From positions 62,001-126,000 of the forward strand of contig NZ_VLKT01000014.1 of NCBI RefSeq assembly GCF_007830515.1: 64,000 nt of DNA. Reading direction: 5' to 3'. Positions 34,598 through 43,410 of this stretch are shown piece by piece; position 1 is the first letter of the stretch; every line of letters begins with the position of its first letter. A model generated the notes under the pieces. That model did no database searches. It saw only the letters and a list, made by a program, of their open reading frames with translations, and was not told the DNA's origin. The translations under genes and the position numbers were made by a program. Source of the stretch: Mesorhizobium tianshanense. GTDB lineage: Bacteria; Pseudomonadota; Alphaproteobacteria; Rhizobiales; Rhizobiaceae.

Positions 34598-35242
34598 ATG
34601 CGCATATACGGGCCAACCGGCTTTTCATCGACGCGCTTTTTTTCCTCGCCCGGACGGATTTGCCGGGCGCTCCTTTTGGCCTTTTCGCCGCTGGCGCCGG
34701 GTGACGCCAGTGCCGACCCACAAAAAGTCTGGGCGGCCGGGGCCTATTCCTTTTCCGATGAGCTCGGCGGCTTCCGCATCACCGGGGCTTCGGGCATCGG
34801 AACCAAGGAAAACCCGCTTGTCATCACCGAAGAACTGAATTCGGCGACGCCGGTGACGCTGACCATCCGCACGACAAAGCCGATCCAGCCCTTCGGCAAG
34901 GCAGGGGAATTCGCCAACGGCCTCATGTATATGCGCATCGATGTGCTCAACAACAGCGGCCAGGCCTGGGTCGAATTCCAGTTCGAGTTGCAGGAGGTGC
35001 TCGACCGGCCGAGCGTGTTCGGCGACGGCCTGTCGTTCGATCAGCGCAACAAGAAGCCTGATAATATCTGGTCGAGCAGCTTTGCCGATTTCGACCGCGA
35101 TTTCGAACCGTATGACCAGCTGCTGTTCAGGAACGGCAAGATCGACCCGCTGAAGACGGCGAATTTCATTTTCCTGATCACCGACTACACGCCGCGCTGG
35201 ACGTTTTATCTGGTGCAGGATCCGCGCATACCGTCGAGCTAA
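34598..35242 (+). CDS. Exported hypothetical protein
   Basis: A 214-aa protein with an N-terminal hydrophobic stretch (residues 20-40) that may be a signal peptide (ending near DASADP). The mature part has TGASGIGTKENPLVITEELN and later WVEFQFELQEVLDRPSVFGD, SFADFDRDFEPYDQLLFRNG and TDYTPRWTFYLVQDP, suggesting a beta-sandwich. I do not recognise the family, though the clean codon pattern and length argue for a real gene. An earlier or later start (within the first 25 residues) is possible. Confidence 0.75.
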   Translation: MRIYGPTGFSSTRFFSSPGRICRALLLAFSPLAPGDASADPQKVWAAGAYSFSDELGGFRITGASGIGTKENPLVITEELNSATPVTLTIRTTKPIQPFGKAGEFANGLMYMRIDVLNNSGQAWVEFQFELQEVLDRPSVFGDGLSFDQRNKKPDNIWSSSFADFDRDFEPYDQLLFRNGKIDPLKTANFIFLITDYTPRWTFYLVQDPRIPSS

Positions 35243-35344
35243 GAGTCTTTGTTTTCGTGCATGTCGCTACCCCCAAAGCCGCTCCGCGCTTTGGGCGACA
35301 TGCATCACCTTGCAAATTCCTGCCGCGCGGCCGAATGTGAAAGC

Positions 35345-36232
35345 ATGACTGCCGTTTCCCGAGACAATCGACCTGATATCGCCGACCTGCTGGCCTTCTA
35401 TGCCAGTGCCGGCGTCGATGACGCGCTCGAAGACGAGCCGCTGAACAGGTTTGCAGAGACGGCACCCAAGCCAGTGGAGCGGACGTCAGCGGCAGCCTCG
35501 CCATCAAACGGTGAAAACCCTGCACCGCCACGCTCGACGAGCGTGTCACGCGCCGAAATGGGCGAAAGGCAAGCTGCGGCACCGGCGGTGCGCGCACCGT
35601 CCGGTACGGCGACGGTGCCTGACGAGCAACAGGCGGCATTGGCGCGCCAGTTGGCGACGACGGCGGCGACCCTTGACGAACTTCGCCAGCACATGGCGGC
35701 ATTCGACGGCTGCAACCTCAAATTCACCGCCAAGAACCTGGTGTTCGCCGACGGCAATCCGAATGCTGCTGTCATGCTGGTCGGCGAGGCACCTGGCCGC
35801 GACGAGGACATCGAGGGATTGCCGTTCGTCGGCCGCTCCGGCCGGCTGCTCGACCGGATGCTGGCCGCGATCGGCCTCGACCGGACATCTGCCTACATCG
35901 CCAATGTCATCCCCTGGCGACCGCCGGGCAACCGCACGCCGACACCGCACGAGACCGAGATCTGTCGGCCGTTCATCGAACGACAGATCGAGCTGGTCAA
36001 TCCGAAGGTGCTGGTCAACCTGGGCGGCCCCTCGGCAAAGACCCTGCTCAACACCACCGAAGGGATCCTGCGGCTGCGCGGCAATTGGCGCGTCCACACG
36101 ACCGCCTCCGGCGTTGCCATTCCCGCCATGCCGACCCTGCACCCGGCCTATCTCCTGAGAACCCCCGCGCACAAGAAGCTGGCGTGGCGTGATTTCCTTG
36201 AGGTGAAGGCGAAATTGCGGGCACTGGGTTGA
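35345..36232 (+). CDS. Uracil-DNA glycosylase, family 4
   Basis: Family 4 Fe-S uracil-DNA glycosylase (295 aa), which removes uracil from DNA to begin base excision repair. The catalytic domain starts about residue 125 with CNLKFTAKNLVFADGNP, then VMLVGEAPGRDEDIEGLPFV (motif A), NVIPWRPPGNRTPTPHE with cluster ligand E-I-C following, and TLHPAYLLRTPAHKKLAW (motif with catalytic His). The first 110 residues are Pro/Ala-rich and probably a flexible linker; the ATG at 35345 is used. A family 5 enzyme is also encoded at 1568. Confidence 0.9.
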   Translation: MTAVSRDNRPDIADLLAFYASAGVDDALEDEPLNRFAETAPKPVERTSAAASPSNGENPAPPRSTSVSRAEMGERQAAAPAVRAPSGTATVPDEQQAALARQLATTAATLDELRQHMAAFDGCNLKFTAKNLVFADGNPNAAVMLVGEAPGRDEDIEGLPFVGRSGRLLDRMLAAIGLDRTSAYIANVIPWRPPGNRTPTPHETEICRPFIERQIELVNPKVLVNLGGPSAKTLLNTTEGILRLRGNWRVHTTASGVAIPAMPTLHPAYLLRTPAHKKLAWRDFLEVKAKLRALG

Positions 36233-36245
36233 GGTGCGATTAGCT

Positions 36246-36300
36246 AATCTCCCCCCTCGTGGGGGAGATTGGCCGTCATCGCGGCTTTCGCCAATCTCCG
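36246..36300. repeat. Short member of the palindromic repeat family
   Basis: aatctccccc (36246-36255) and gggggagatt (36261-36270) form an inverted pair, followed by cgcggctttcgccaatctcc, the centre module of the elements at 6807, 12823 and 16072. It fills much of the gap between the glycosylase and the XRE gene. Confidence 0.65.
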
Positions 36301-36369
36301 GCGATGCCCGGATGCTCATAACCTCCCAGGTAATTGAAATCCCTCCCCCAGAGCCCTAACCATGCGCCC

Positions 36370-37176
36370 ATGACATCCGCACAGATTTCCGCCGGCAGCC
36401 TCATTCGCGAATGGCGCACGCGCCGGCGCATGAGTCAGCTCGACCTCGCCATGGAAGCCGAAATCTCGCAACGGCATCTGAGCTTCGTGGAAAGCGGGCG
36501 TGCCGCACCGTCGCGCGACATGGTGCTGCATCTGGCCGAGCAGCTGTCGATCCCGCTGAGGCAGCGCAACCAGCTCCTGCTGGCCGCGGGCTTTGCCCCG
36601 AGCTTCAGCGAGCGCTCGCTCACCGACACGGCGCTGGCGCCCGCAATGGCTGCCATCGAGATCGTGCTCAAGGGGCACGAGCCCTTCCCGGCGCTGGCCG
36701 TCGACCGGCACTGGAACCTGGTGTCGGCGAACGCCGCCATCGGCCCGTTCCTGGCCAACGTCGCCGAGCCCTCCTTGCTGACGCCACCGGTCAACGTGCT
36801 TCGGCTCAGCCTGCACCCGGGTGGTGTCGCGCCGCGCATCGTCAACCTCGCCGAATGGCGAGCGCATCTTCTCGACCGGCTGAAACACCAGAACGACGCC
36901 TCGGGCGACCCGGTTCTGGTCGAACTGGAGCGAGAGCTTCGGACCTATCCGTCAGGCCTGAAAGGCGGACGGCCGGTACCGATCGAGCCGAACGCGATCG
37001 TGCACCCGCTGCGGCTTGCCCATGGCGATGCTGTGCTGTCGTTCATCAGCACGATCACCGTGTTCGGCACGCCGCTCGACGTGACGCTGTCGGAACTGGC
37101 GATCGAATCCTTTTTCCCCGCCGACGAGCAGACAAGGACGGCGCTGGTGCGATTGGCGAAAGAGCGGGCCAAATGA
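36370..37176 (+). CDS. XRE-family regulator with MmyB-like ligand domain
   Basis: A 268-aa transcriptional regulator. The N-terminal helix-turn-helix (about residues 9-65: LIREWRTRRRMSQLDLAMEA, then EISQRHLSFVESGRAAPSRD) is followed by a MmyB-type domain (about 95-260) that in relatives binds a fatty-acid-like ligand: FPALAVDRHWNLVSANAAIG, LLTPPVNVLRLSLHPGGVAP and VLSFISTITVFGTPLDVTLS. The ATG at 36370 starts the domain. It is convergent with, and 6 bp from, the transporter gene, so its target is not obvious from position. Confidence 0.88.
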   Translation: MTSAQISAGSLIREWRTRRRMSQLDLAMEAEISQRHLSFVESGRAAPSRDMVLHLAEQLSIPLRQRNQLLLAAGFAPSFSERSLTDTALAPAMAAIEIVLKGHEPFPALAVDRHWNLVSANAAIGPFLANVAEPSLLTPPVNVLRLSLHPGGVAPRIVNLAEWRAHLLDRLKHQNDASGDPVLVELERELRTYPSGLKGGRPVPIEPNAIVHPLRLAHGDAVLSFISTITVFGTPLDVTLSELAIESFFPADEQTRTALVRLAKERAK

Positions 37177-37182
37177 TCCTGA

Positions 37183-38133
37183 TCATCCCTGCGGCGGGGC
37201 CGCCTGGCGGGTGCGGGCACGTTCCAGGCCAAGCTGGCGCTCGCGCCAGATGATGAAGATGCCGGCGGCGACGACGATCAGGCCGCCGATGAGCATATGA
37301 ACCGTCGGGACGTCGCCGAAGGCGAGATAGCCGACGACGATGCCGAGCAGCATCGACGTGTATTCGAAGGGCGCCACGACCGAGGCCTCGGCATGGCGAT
37401 AGGCTGCCGTCATCAGAATCTGGGCGAGCCCGCCGCAAAAACCAGCCGCGACCAGAAGACCCGCCTGCACCGGCGCCAGTGACTGCCAGCCGAACGGCAG
37501 CGAAAACAGCGCCAAGACGCTCGCCGTCACCGAAAACCACAGCACGATGGTTGCCGTCGGCTCGCTCTGGACGAGATTGCGCACGAGCAGCATGGCGACG
37601 GCCGAGATCGCTGCCCCGGCCAGGGCGGCGATGACGCCAAGCACCTCCTGGTCGCCGAGAGCCGCGCCCGAGCTCAGCAGCGTCAGTTCCGGCCATGAGA
37701 TGATCAGCACGCCGACCAGTCCGACCGCAACCGCGCTCCAGCGATAGACGCGGATCGCTTCGCCGAGGAAGATCGAACTGAACACCACCACCAGCAGCGG
37801 CTGTGCGTAGTTCAGCGTGATCGCCTCCGGCAGCGGCAGTCGCGTCAGAGCGAAAAAGCCGAGGCCCATGGCGCAGACGCCGACAACGCCGCGCGCAATG
37901 TGGTTGAGCGGGCGCTTGGTCGAAAACGCGGTGCCGAGCTTTCCCTGGAAGGCGAGGAAGACGATGATCGGAAAAATGGCGAAGAAGGAGCGGAAGAAGG
38001 CGATCTGGCCCACCGGCACCGCGCCCGCCGCCTTGATGCAGGACGCCATGCCGACAAAGACCGCCACCGACATGATCTTGAGCATGATGCCGGTGAGCGT
38101 ATTGTGCCCGCCGGGATGGTTCGTCGGGTTCAC
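37183..38133 (-). CDS. EamA/DMT-superfamily transporter
   Basis: Inner-membrane transporter (316 aa) with ten predicted hydrophobic segments forming the two EamA repeats (for example GQIAFFRSFFAIFPIIVFLA and LGVIAALAGAAISAVAMLLV; APFEYTSMLLGIVVGYLAFG near the end). DMT proteins export metabolites, often amino acids or related compounds; substrate unknown. The GTG start overlaps the TGA of the upstream CoxL-like gene (gtga), so the two are translationally coupled. Confidence 0.87.
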   Translation of the reverse strand: MNPTNHPGGHNTLTGIMLKIMSVAVFVGMASCIKAAGAVPVGQIAFFRSFFAIFPIIVFLAFQGKLGTAFSTKRPLNHIARGVVGVCAMGLGFFALTRLPLPEAITLNYAQPLLVVVFSSIFLGEAIRVYRWSAVAVGLVGVLIISWPELTLLSSGAALGDQEVLGVIAALAGAAISAVAMLLVRNLVQSEPTATIVLWFSVTASVLALFSLPFGWQSLAPVQAGLLVAAGFCGGLAQILMTAAYRHAEASVVAPFEYTSMLLGIVVGYLAFGDVPTVHMLIGGLIVVAAGIFIIWRERQLGLERARTRQAAPPQG

Positions 38134-40436
38134 TTAGCAGCTGCTTCCTTGATCGCTGCCCAGATACGCGCCGGGGTCGCCGGCATGTCGATGTGTTTGA
38201 TGCCGTAGGCGCGATAGAGCGCATCGGTCACCGCATTGAGCGCGGCCGGCGTCGCCCCGATCGTGCCGGCCTCACCGGCGCCCTTGATGCCCAGGGCATT
38301 GGTGGTCGATGGCACGTTGCGGGTCTCGAAATGGAAGAACGGGAAATCGTCGGCGCGCGGCATGGCATAGTCCATGAAACTCGCCGTCAGAAGCTGCCCG
38401 TCTTCGCCATAGACCGTGTTCTCGGTCAGCGCCTGGCCGATGCCCTGGACGACGCCGCCATGCACCTGGCCGGCCAGCAGGATCGGATTCACGGTGACGC
38501 CGAAATCGTCGACGATCGTGTAGCGGACAATCTCCGTCATGCCGGTATCGGGATCGATCTCGACCTCGCAGATGTGGGTGCCGTTCGGATAGGTGCATTC
38601 GTCCTGCACGAACTCGCCAAAGCCCTTGAGATCGTCCGGGTCCTTGGCGGCCTTGGCGATGCTGGAAAAATCGATCGTACGGTCGGTGCCGACGATGCGG
38701 GCAACGCCGTTGAACAATTCGATGTCGCCGGCCGAGGCTTCCAGTTCATCCGCGGCGATGCGCTTGATCTTGTTGGCCAGATCCTCGCCCGCGCGAGAAG
38801 CTGATACACCGCCAAGGGGAATGGAGCGCGAGCCGCCGGTGCCGCCGCCGGCCTTCAGCTCGTCGGTGTCGCCCTGGCGGACATGGATCTTGTCGATGTC
38901 GATATGAAGCTTTTCCGAAAGGAACTGCGCATAGGCGGTCGCGTGTCCCTGCCCGTTGGTCTGGGTGCCGATCTTCAGCGTTACCGTGCCGTCGCCGTTC
39001 AATTCGACAAAGGCCGGTTCAGAGCCCGGAAAGGCACAGGCCTCGATATAGGTCGCCATGCCGATGCCGCGGATCTTTCCTTCGGCCTTCGACCGCGCCA
39101 GCCGCTCTGGGAACGCTTGCCACTCCGCCTGCTCGATGGCGCGGTCCATATGGCCCGCGAATTCGCCGGTGTCGTACAGGCGGCCGGTCTGCGTGCGGTA
39201 AGGGAACTGCTCGGGACGAATGAAATTGCGTCGGCGGATTTCCTCGACGGGAAGGCCCAGATCATGAGCGCAGGCGTCGACGAGCTTTTCCAGCAAGAAT
39301 GCCGCTTCCGGGCGGCCGGCGCCGCGATAGGCATCGACCGGGCAGGTGTTGGTGTAGAGGCCGGTCACCGAAACATCGAGCGCCTGGATGTCGTAGACGC
39401 CGGTCGACATGGTGACGCCGATATAGGGGATGAAGGGACCGTATTGCGAGACATAGGCGCCGATATTGGCCAGCAGATCGACCTTCATGCCGAGGAAGCG
39501 GCCGTCCTTGTCCATCGCCATTTCTGCCGTCACGACATTGTCGCGGCCTTGCGCGTCGGTGAGGAAATGCTCGGTTCGGTCGCCGGCCCATTTCACCGGA
39601 CGGCCAAGGCGCCTGGCGGCCTCAAGCACCAGCGGATGCTCGCGATAGACGAAGCTCTTCGGCCCGAAGCCGCCGCCGACATCCGGCGTGATGATGCGCA
39701 GCTGGTCCTTCTTGATCTTGAACACGTCGGCCAGGATGTACTGCATGGAATGCACGCCCTGCGAGCCCGTCGTCAGCACCAAGCGGTTCTCTTGCGTGTT
39801 CCACTCGCCGATCGCCGAGCGCGGCTCCATGTAGTTGCAGACCAGCCGGTTGTTGATGAATTCGATGCGGGTGACATGCGCGGCACCGGCGAATGCCGCC
39901 GCCGTCTTCGCCTTGTCGCCGACATGGTAGCTGAAGGCGCGGTTGGAGCCGAGTTCCGGCCAGACCAGCGGCGTGCCTTCGTCAAGCGCCGTGGCGGTGC
40001 CGGACGCGGCATCCTCGCCATCGTAATCGACCTCGATCAGCTCGGCCGCATCCTGCGCCAGAGCGCGGCTGTCGGCGACGATGAATGCGACCGCGTCGCC
40101 GACGTAATTGACCCGGTCGCGGCAAAGGACCGGAATGTCGCGCGTTGGCGCCTTGGTGCCGTCCGGCTGCCTCTGCATGACGCCGGATTTCAGATCGCCG
40201 AGATGAGCAAGGTCCGCACCGGTCAGCACCAGATGGACGCCGGGTGCTGCCTTGGCCGCCTCGGTCGAACCGATGGTGAAGCTTGCCTTGGCCACTGGCG
40301 AACGTAGGACATAGCCGTGCAGGATGCCGGCAGGCTGGATGTCGTCCGTATAGCGACCGAGACCCTTGATGAAGGCCTGATCCTCGCGACGCAACACGGA
40401 GGCACCCATGCCGAATTTCGGTGTGACGACGGTCAT
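38130..40436 (-). CDS. CoxL-like molybdopterin-binding subunit of a xanthine/CO dehydrogenase-family enzyme
   Basis: Large molybdenum subunit (768 aa) of the xanthine oxidase family. Motifs: MGASVLRREDQAFIKGLGRY, the MOCO-binding DVGGGFGPKSFVYREH, and the active-site loop AYRGAGRPEAAFLLEKLVD. The loop A-Y-R-G-A-G-R is the form II type; form I CO dehydrogenase has AYxCSFR, so CO oxidation is unlikely. GGGTGGSRSIPLGG and IKGAGEAGTIGATPAALNAV end the family pattern. The FAD (medium) and 2Fe-2S (small) subunits are not adjacent. The ATG at 40436 follows a GAGGTATCC site. The substrate is unknown, perhaps an aldehyde or heterocycle. Confidence 0.9.
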   Translation of the reverse strand: MTVVTPKFGMGASVLRREDQAFIKGLGRYTDDIQPAGILHGYVLRSPVAKASFTIGSTEAAKAAPGVHLVLTGADLAHLGDLKSGVMQRQPDGTKAPTRDIPVLCRDRVNYVGDAVAFIVADSRALAQDAAELIEVDYDGEDAASGTATALDEGTPLVWPELGSNRAFSYHVGDKAKTAAAFAGAAHVTRIEFINNRLVCNYMEPRSAIGEWNTQENRLVLTTGSQGVHSMQYILADVFKIKKDQLRIITPDVGGGFGPKSFVYREHPLVLEAARRLGRPVKWAGDRTEHFLTDAQGRDNVVTAEMAMDKDGRFLGMKVDLLANIGAYVSQYGPFIPYIGVTMSTGVYDIQALDVSVTGLYTNTCPVDAYRGAGRPEAAFLLEKLVDACAHDLGLPVEEIRRRNFIRPEQFPYRTQTGRLYDTGEFAGHMDRAIEQAEWQAFPERLARSKAEGKIRGIGMATYIEACAFPGSEPAFVELNGDGTVTLKIGTQTNGQGHATAYAQFLSEKLHIDIDKIHVRQGDTDELKAGGGTGGSRSIPLGGVSASRAGEDLANKIKRIAADELEASAGDIELFNGVARIVGTDRTIDFSSIAKAAKDPDDLKGFGEFVQDECTYPNGTHICEVEIDPDTGMTEIVRYTIVDDFGVTVNPILLAGQVHGGVVQGIGQALTENTVYGEDGQLLTASFMDYAMPRADDFPFFHFETRNVPSTTNALGIKGAGEAGTIGATPAALNAVTDALYRAYGIKHIDMPATPARIWAAIKEAAAK

Positions 40437-40590
40437 GGATACCTCGCGATGATGATGGAGAACGAGTGCCTGAAATAGGCATCGCGCCAGTTTTGTCGAG
40501 TGACGGTTTCGTGTAAAGAGCGCGGGCTTCGAATTTTTTGGACCACTGGCCCCACCTACCGCTGCTGGAATCGACAGGAAACCCCACGGA

Positions 40591-43236
40591 ATGCGTACTG
40601 ACACCGGCCAGGTCTTCAAGCTCGAAGACTATCGCCCCAACGACTATCTCATTCCGGAAACCAGCTTGACTTTCCGCCTGTCGCCAGAAGCCACACGCGT
40701 CACCGCGGTGCTGACGGTCGAACGCCGCGGCGGCGTAGCGGCGTCAGTGCCGCTGGTGCTGGACGGCGATGGCCTGACGCTCAGCCGCATCGCAATCGAC
40801 GGCCAGACACTCGCGCCGGCGGATTTTTTTGCCACGCCCGATCAACTGACGATCACCACCCCGCCCGCGGCAATCCGCTTCCAGCTTCTGATCGAAACCG
40901 AGCTGGCGCCGGCACGAAACGAAGCCCTGATGGGCCTCTATCGCTCCAGCAATGTCTATTGCACGCAATGCGAGGCCGAGGGCTTTCGGCGCATCACCTA
41001 TTTTCTCGACCGTCCCGATATCCTGTCGGTCTATACGGTGCGCATCGAAGCTCAGCACCACGAGGCGCCACTGCTTCTCTCCAACGGAAACCCGGCGGGC
41101 AGCGGCGAACTTGCCGACGGCTGGCACTATGCCGTCTGGCACGACCCCTTCCCCAAGCCGTCCTATCTGTTCGCCCTGGTGGCGGGCGCGCTCGGCAAGG
41201 TCGCCGACAGCTTCGTCACACTGTCCGGCCGCGAGGTCGATCTCGGCATCTACGTCGAACCGGGCAAGGAACGGCTCGCCGGTTATGCCATGGACGCACT
41301 GAAGCGCTCGATGAAATGGGACGAGGAGGCATTCGGCCGCGAATATGACCTCGACGTGTTCAACATCGTCGCCGTGTCCGATTTCAACATGGGTGCGATG
41401 GAGAACAAGGGCCTCAACATCTTCAACGACAAATATGTGCTGGCCGACCAGGAAGCCGCCACGGACGCCGATTTCGCCAATATCGAGGCGATCATCGCGC
41501 ATGAATATTTCCACAATTGGACTGGCAACAGAATCACTTGCCGCGACTGGTTCCAGCTTTGCCTGAAGGAAGGGCTGACGGTCTTCCGTGATCACGAATT
41601 CTCCGCCGACCAGCGCTCGCGAGCGGTGAAACGCATTGCCGAAGTGCGCACGCTGCGAGCGCATCAGTTTCCCGAGGACCAGGGACCGCTGGCGCATCCG
41701 GTGCGGCCGCGCCGCTACCGGGAGATCAACAATTTCTATACGGCGACGGTCTACGAAAAGGGCTCGGAAGTGGTGCGCATGATCCGCACCATTCTCGGCG
41801 CCGAGATGTTCCGCGCCGGCATGGATCTCTATTTCGAGCGCCATGACGGCGAGGCTGCGACAATCGAGGACTTCCTCAGGGTGTTCGAGGATGTGTCCGG
41901 CCGCGACCTGTCACAATTTTCGCTCTGGTATCATCAGGCGGGCACGCCCAATCTGACGATCAGTTCGACGCATAATGCGGCAGCGCAGGAATTCACGCTC
42001 GAGATCGAGCAGTCGGTGCCGCCGACGCCATCCGAAAGCCGCAAGCGGCTGATGCACATTCCGCTCGCCTTCGGCCTGGTAGGTAGCAATGGCAAAGCGA
42101 TAGCCTATAGCGGCGTTGAGGGCGCCGGCGTCGAGGACGGCGTCATCCATATTCGCAAGCGCCGGCACATGGTGCGCTTTTCGGGTGTGGCCGAACGCCC
42201 GGCGATGTCGCTCAACCGCGGCTTCTCGGCGCCGGTGACGCTCTCGGTCGAGCAGAAGGCCGACGATCAGTTCTTCCTTGCAAGCCATGACAGCGACGCC
42301 TTCGCGCGCTGGCAGGCGTTCAACACGCTTTTGACCGGTGCGCTGATATCAGCCTTCCGTCAGGCCCTTGGCGGCAAGCAGCCCGGTTTCGCATCGCGGC
42401 TGACAGACCTTGCCGGCAAGATCGCCGGCGACGAGACACTCGAACCGGCCTATCGGGCGCTGGCCCTGGCGCTTCCGAGTGAAGCCGATATCGCCCGTGA
42501 CATCGGCAAGAACATCGACCCCGATGCGATTTTTTCGGGCCGTGAGGCGCTGGCGACCGCGATCGCCGAGGCTAACCGCGAGATATTCTCCCGCCTCTAC
42601 GATCGCCTCGGCGACAATGGTCCGTTCAGTCCGGACGCGGCGAGCGCAGGGCGCAGGGCGCTGCGCAACACCTTGCTCGACTATCTCTCGCTGCTGCCGG
42701 AAGGTGCCGCGCTTGCGGCCAGGCATTTCCAGTCGGCGACCAACATGACGGACCGCGCCGCCGCACTGACCGTGCTTGCGCTCCGCCACAGCGGTTCGCC
42801 CGAGACGGCCAAGGCGCTGGCCGACTTTGAAGCGAAATATGCGGCCGACCCGCTGGTGATGGACAAATGGTTCCAGATCCAGGCCAGCGTGCCCGGCCCG
42901 CAAACCGTCGACGCGGTACGCGCGCTGACCTGCCACCCGGCCTTCTCGATGGCCAACCCGAACCGGGTGCGCTCGCTCGTCGGCACGTTTTCCAGCGCCA
43001 ACCAGACCGGCTTCCATCGCGCCGACGGCGAAGGCTACCGGTTTTTCGTCGAAACGGTCCTGCAGGTCGAAAAGCGCAACCCGCAGGTGGCCGCCAGGCT
43101 GGCGACGGCACTCAGATCATGGCGCTCGCTCGAACCTGCCCGGCAGGCCAAGGCACGGGAAGCGCTGCTAGCGATTGCCAATGCCAAGAACCTGTCGGCC
43201 GATTTGCGCGATATCGTCGAACGCACTCTGGCGTGA
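40591..43236 (+). CDS. pepN: Aminopeptidase N
   Basis: M1-family zinc aminopeptidase (881 aa), removing N-terminal residues from peptides in the cytoplasm. The exopeptidase motif GAMENKGLN (about residue 268) and the zinc motif HEYFHNWTGNRI (His304, Glu305, His308) are clear, followed by LKEGLTVFRDHEFS with the third ligand. The C-terminal helical domain ends FSSANQTGFHRADGEGYRFF, as in E. coli PepN. Length matches. It is divergent from the CoxL-like gene with 154 bp between. Confidence 0.95.
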   Translation: MRTDTGQVFKLEDYRPNDYLIPETSLTFRLSPEATRVTAVLTVERRGGVAASVPLVLDGDGLTLSRIAIDGQTLAPADFFATPDQLTITTPPAAIRFQLLIETELAPARNEALMGLYRSSNVYCTQCEAEGFRRITYFLDRPDILSVYTVRIEAQHHEAPLLLSNGNPAGSGELADGWHYAVWHDPFPKPSYLFALVAGALGKVADSFVTLSGREVDLGIYVEPGKERLAGYAMDALKRSMKWDEEAFGREYDLDVFNIVAVSDFNMGAMENKGLNIFNDKYVLADQEAATDADFANIEAIIAHEYFHNWTGNRITCRDWFQLCLKEGLTVFRDHEFSADQRSRAVKRIAEVRTLRAHQFPEDQGPLAHPVRPRRYREINNFYTATVYEKGSEVVRMIRTILGAEMFRAGMDLYFERHDGEAATIEDFLRVFEDVSGRDLSQFSLWYHQAGTPNLTISSTHNAAAQEFTLEIEQSVPPTPSESRKRLMHIPLAFGLVGSNGKAIAYSGVEGAGVEDGVIHIRKRRHMVRFSGVAERPAMSLNRGFSAPVTLSVEQKADDQFFLASHDSDAFARWQAFNTLLTGALISAFRQALGGKQPGFASRLTDLAGKIAGDETLEPAYRALALALPSEADIARDIGKNIDPDAIFSGREALATAIAEANREIFSRLYDRLGDNGPFSPDAASAGRRALRNTLLDYLSLLPEGAALAARHFQSATNMTDRAAALTVLALRHSGSPETAKALADFEAKYAADPLVMDKWFQIQASVPGPQTVDAVRALTCHPAFSMANPNRVRSLVGTFSSANQTGFHRADGEGYRFFVETVLQVEKRNPQVAARLATALRSWRSLEPARQAKAREALLAIANAKNLSADLRDIVERTLA

Positions 43237-43410
43237 GTTTATAGGAGGCAGCGCCATCATCGGGCGGAAAAGCCATTATTTTAGTCTATTTTTAATCTTT
43301 TTTGGCCGCGCCTCTGGACAAGGCGAATCACCTTTGATTCTTTAGCTGAAGATTCGGAAGTGCGGCGTCGCCGGATCGTCAAGCAGATTTGAAATCGGGG
43401 AGAGCCATTT

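Noticed and set aside
38883..40307. 474-aa plus-strand frame opposite the CoxL-like gene
   Set aside because: Antisense shadow with no family features.
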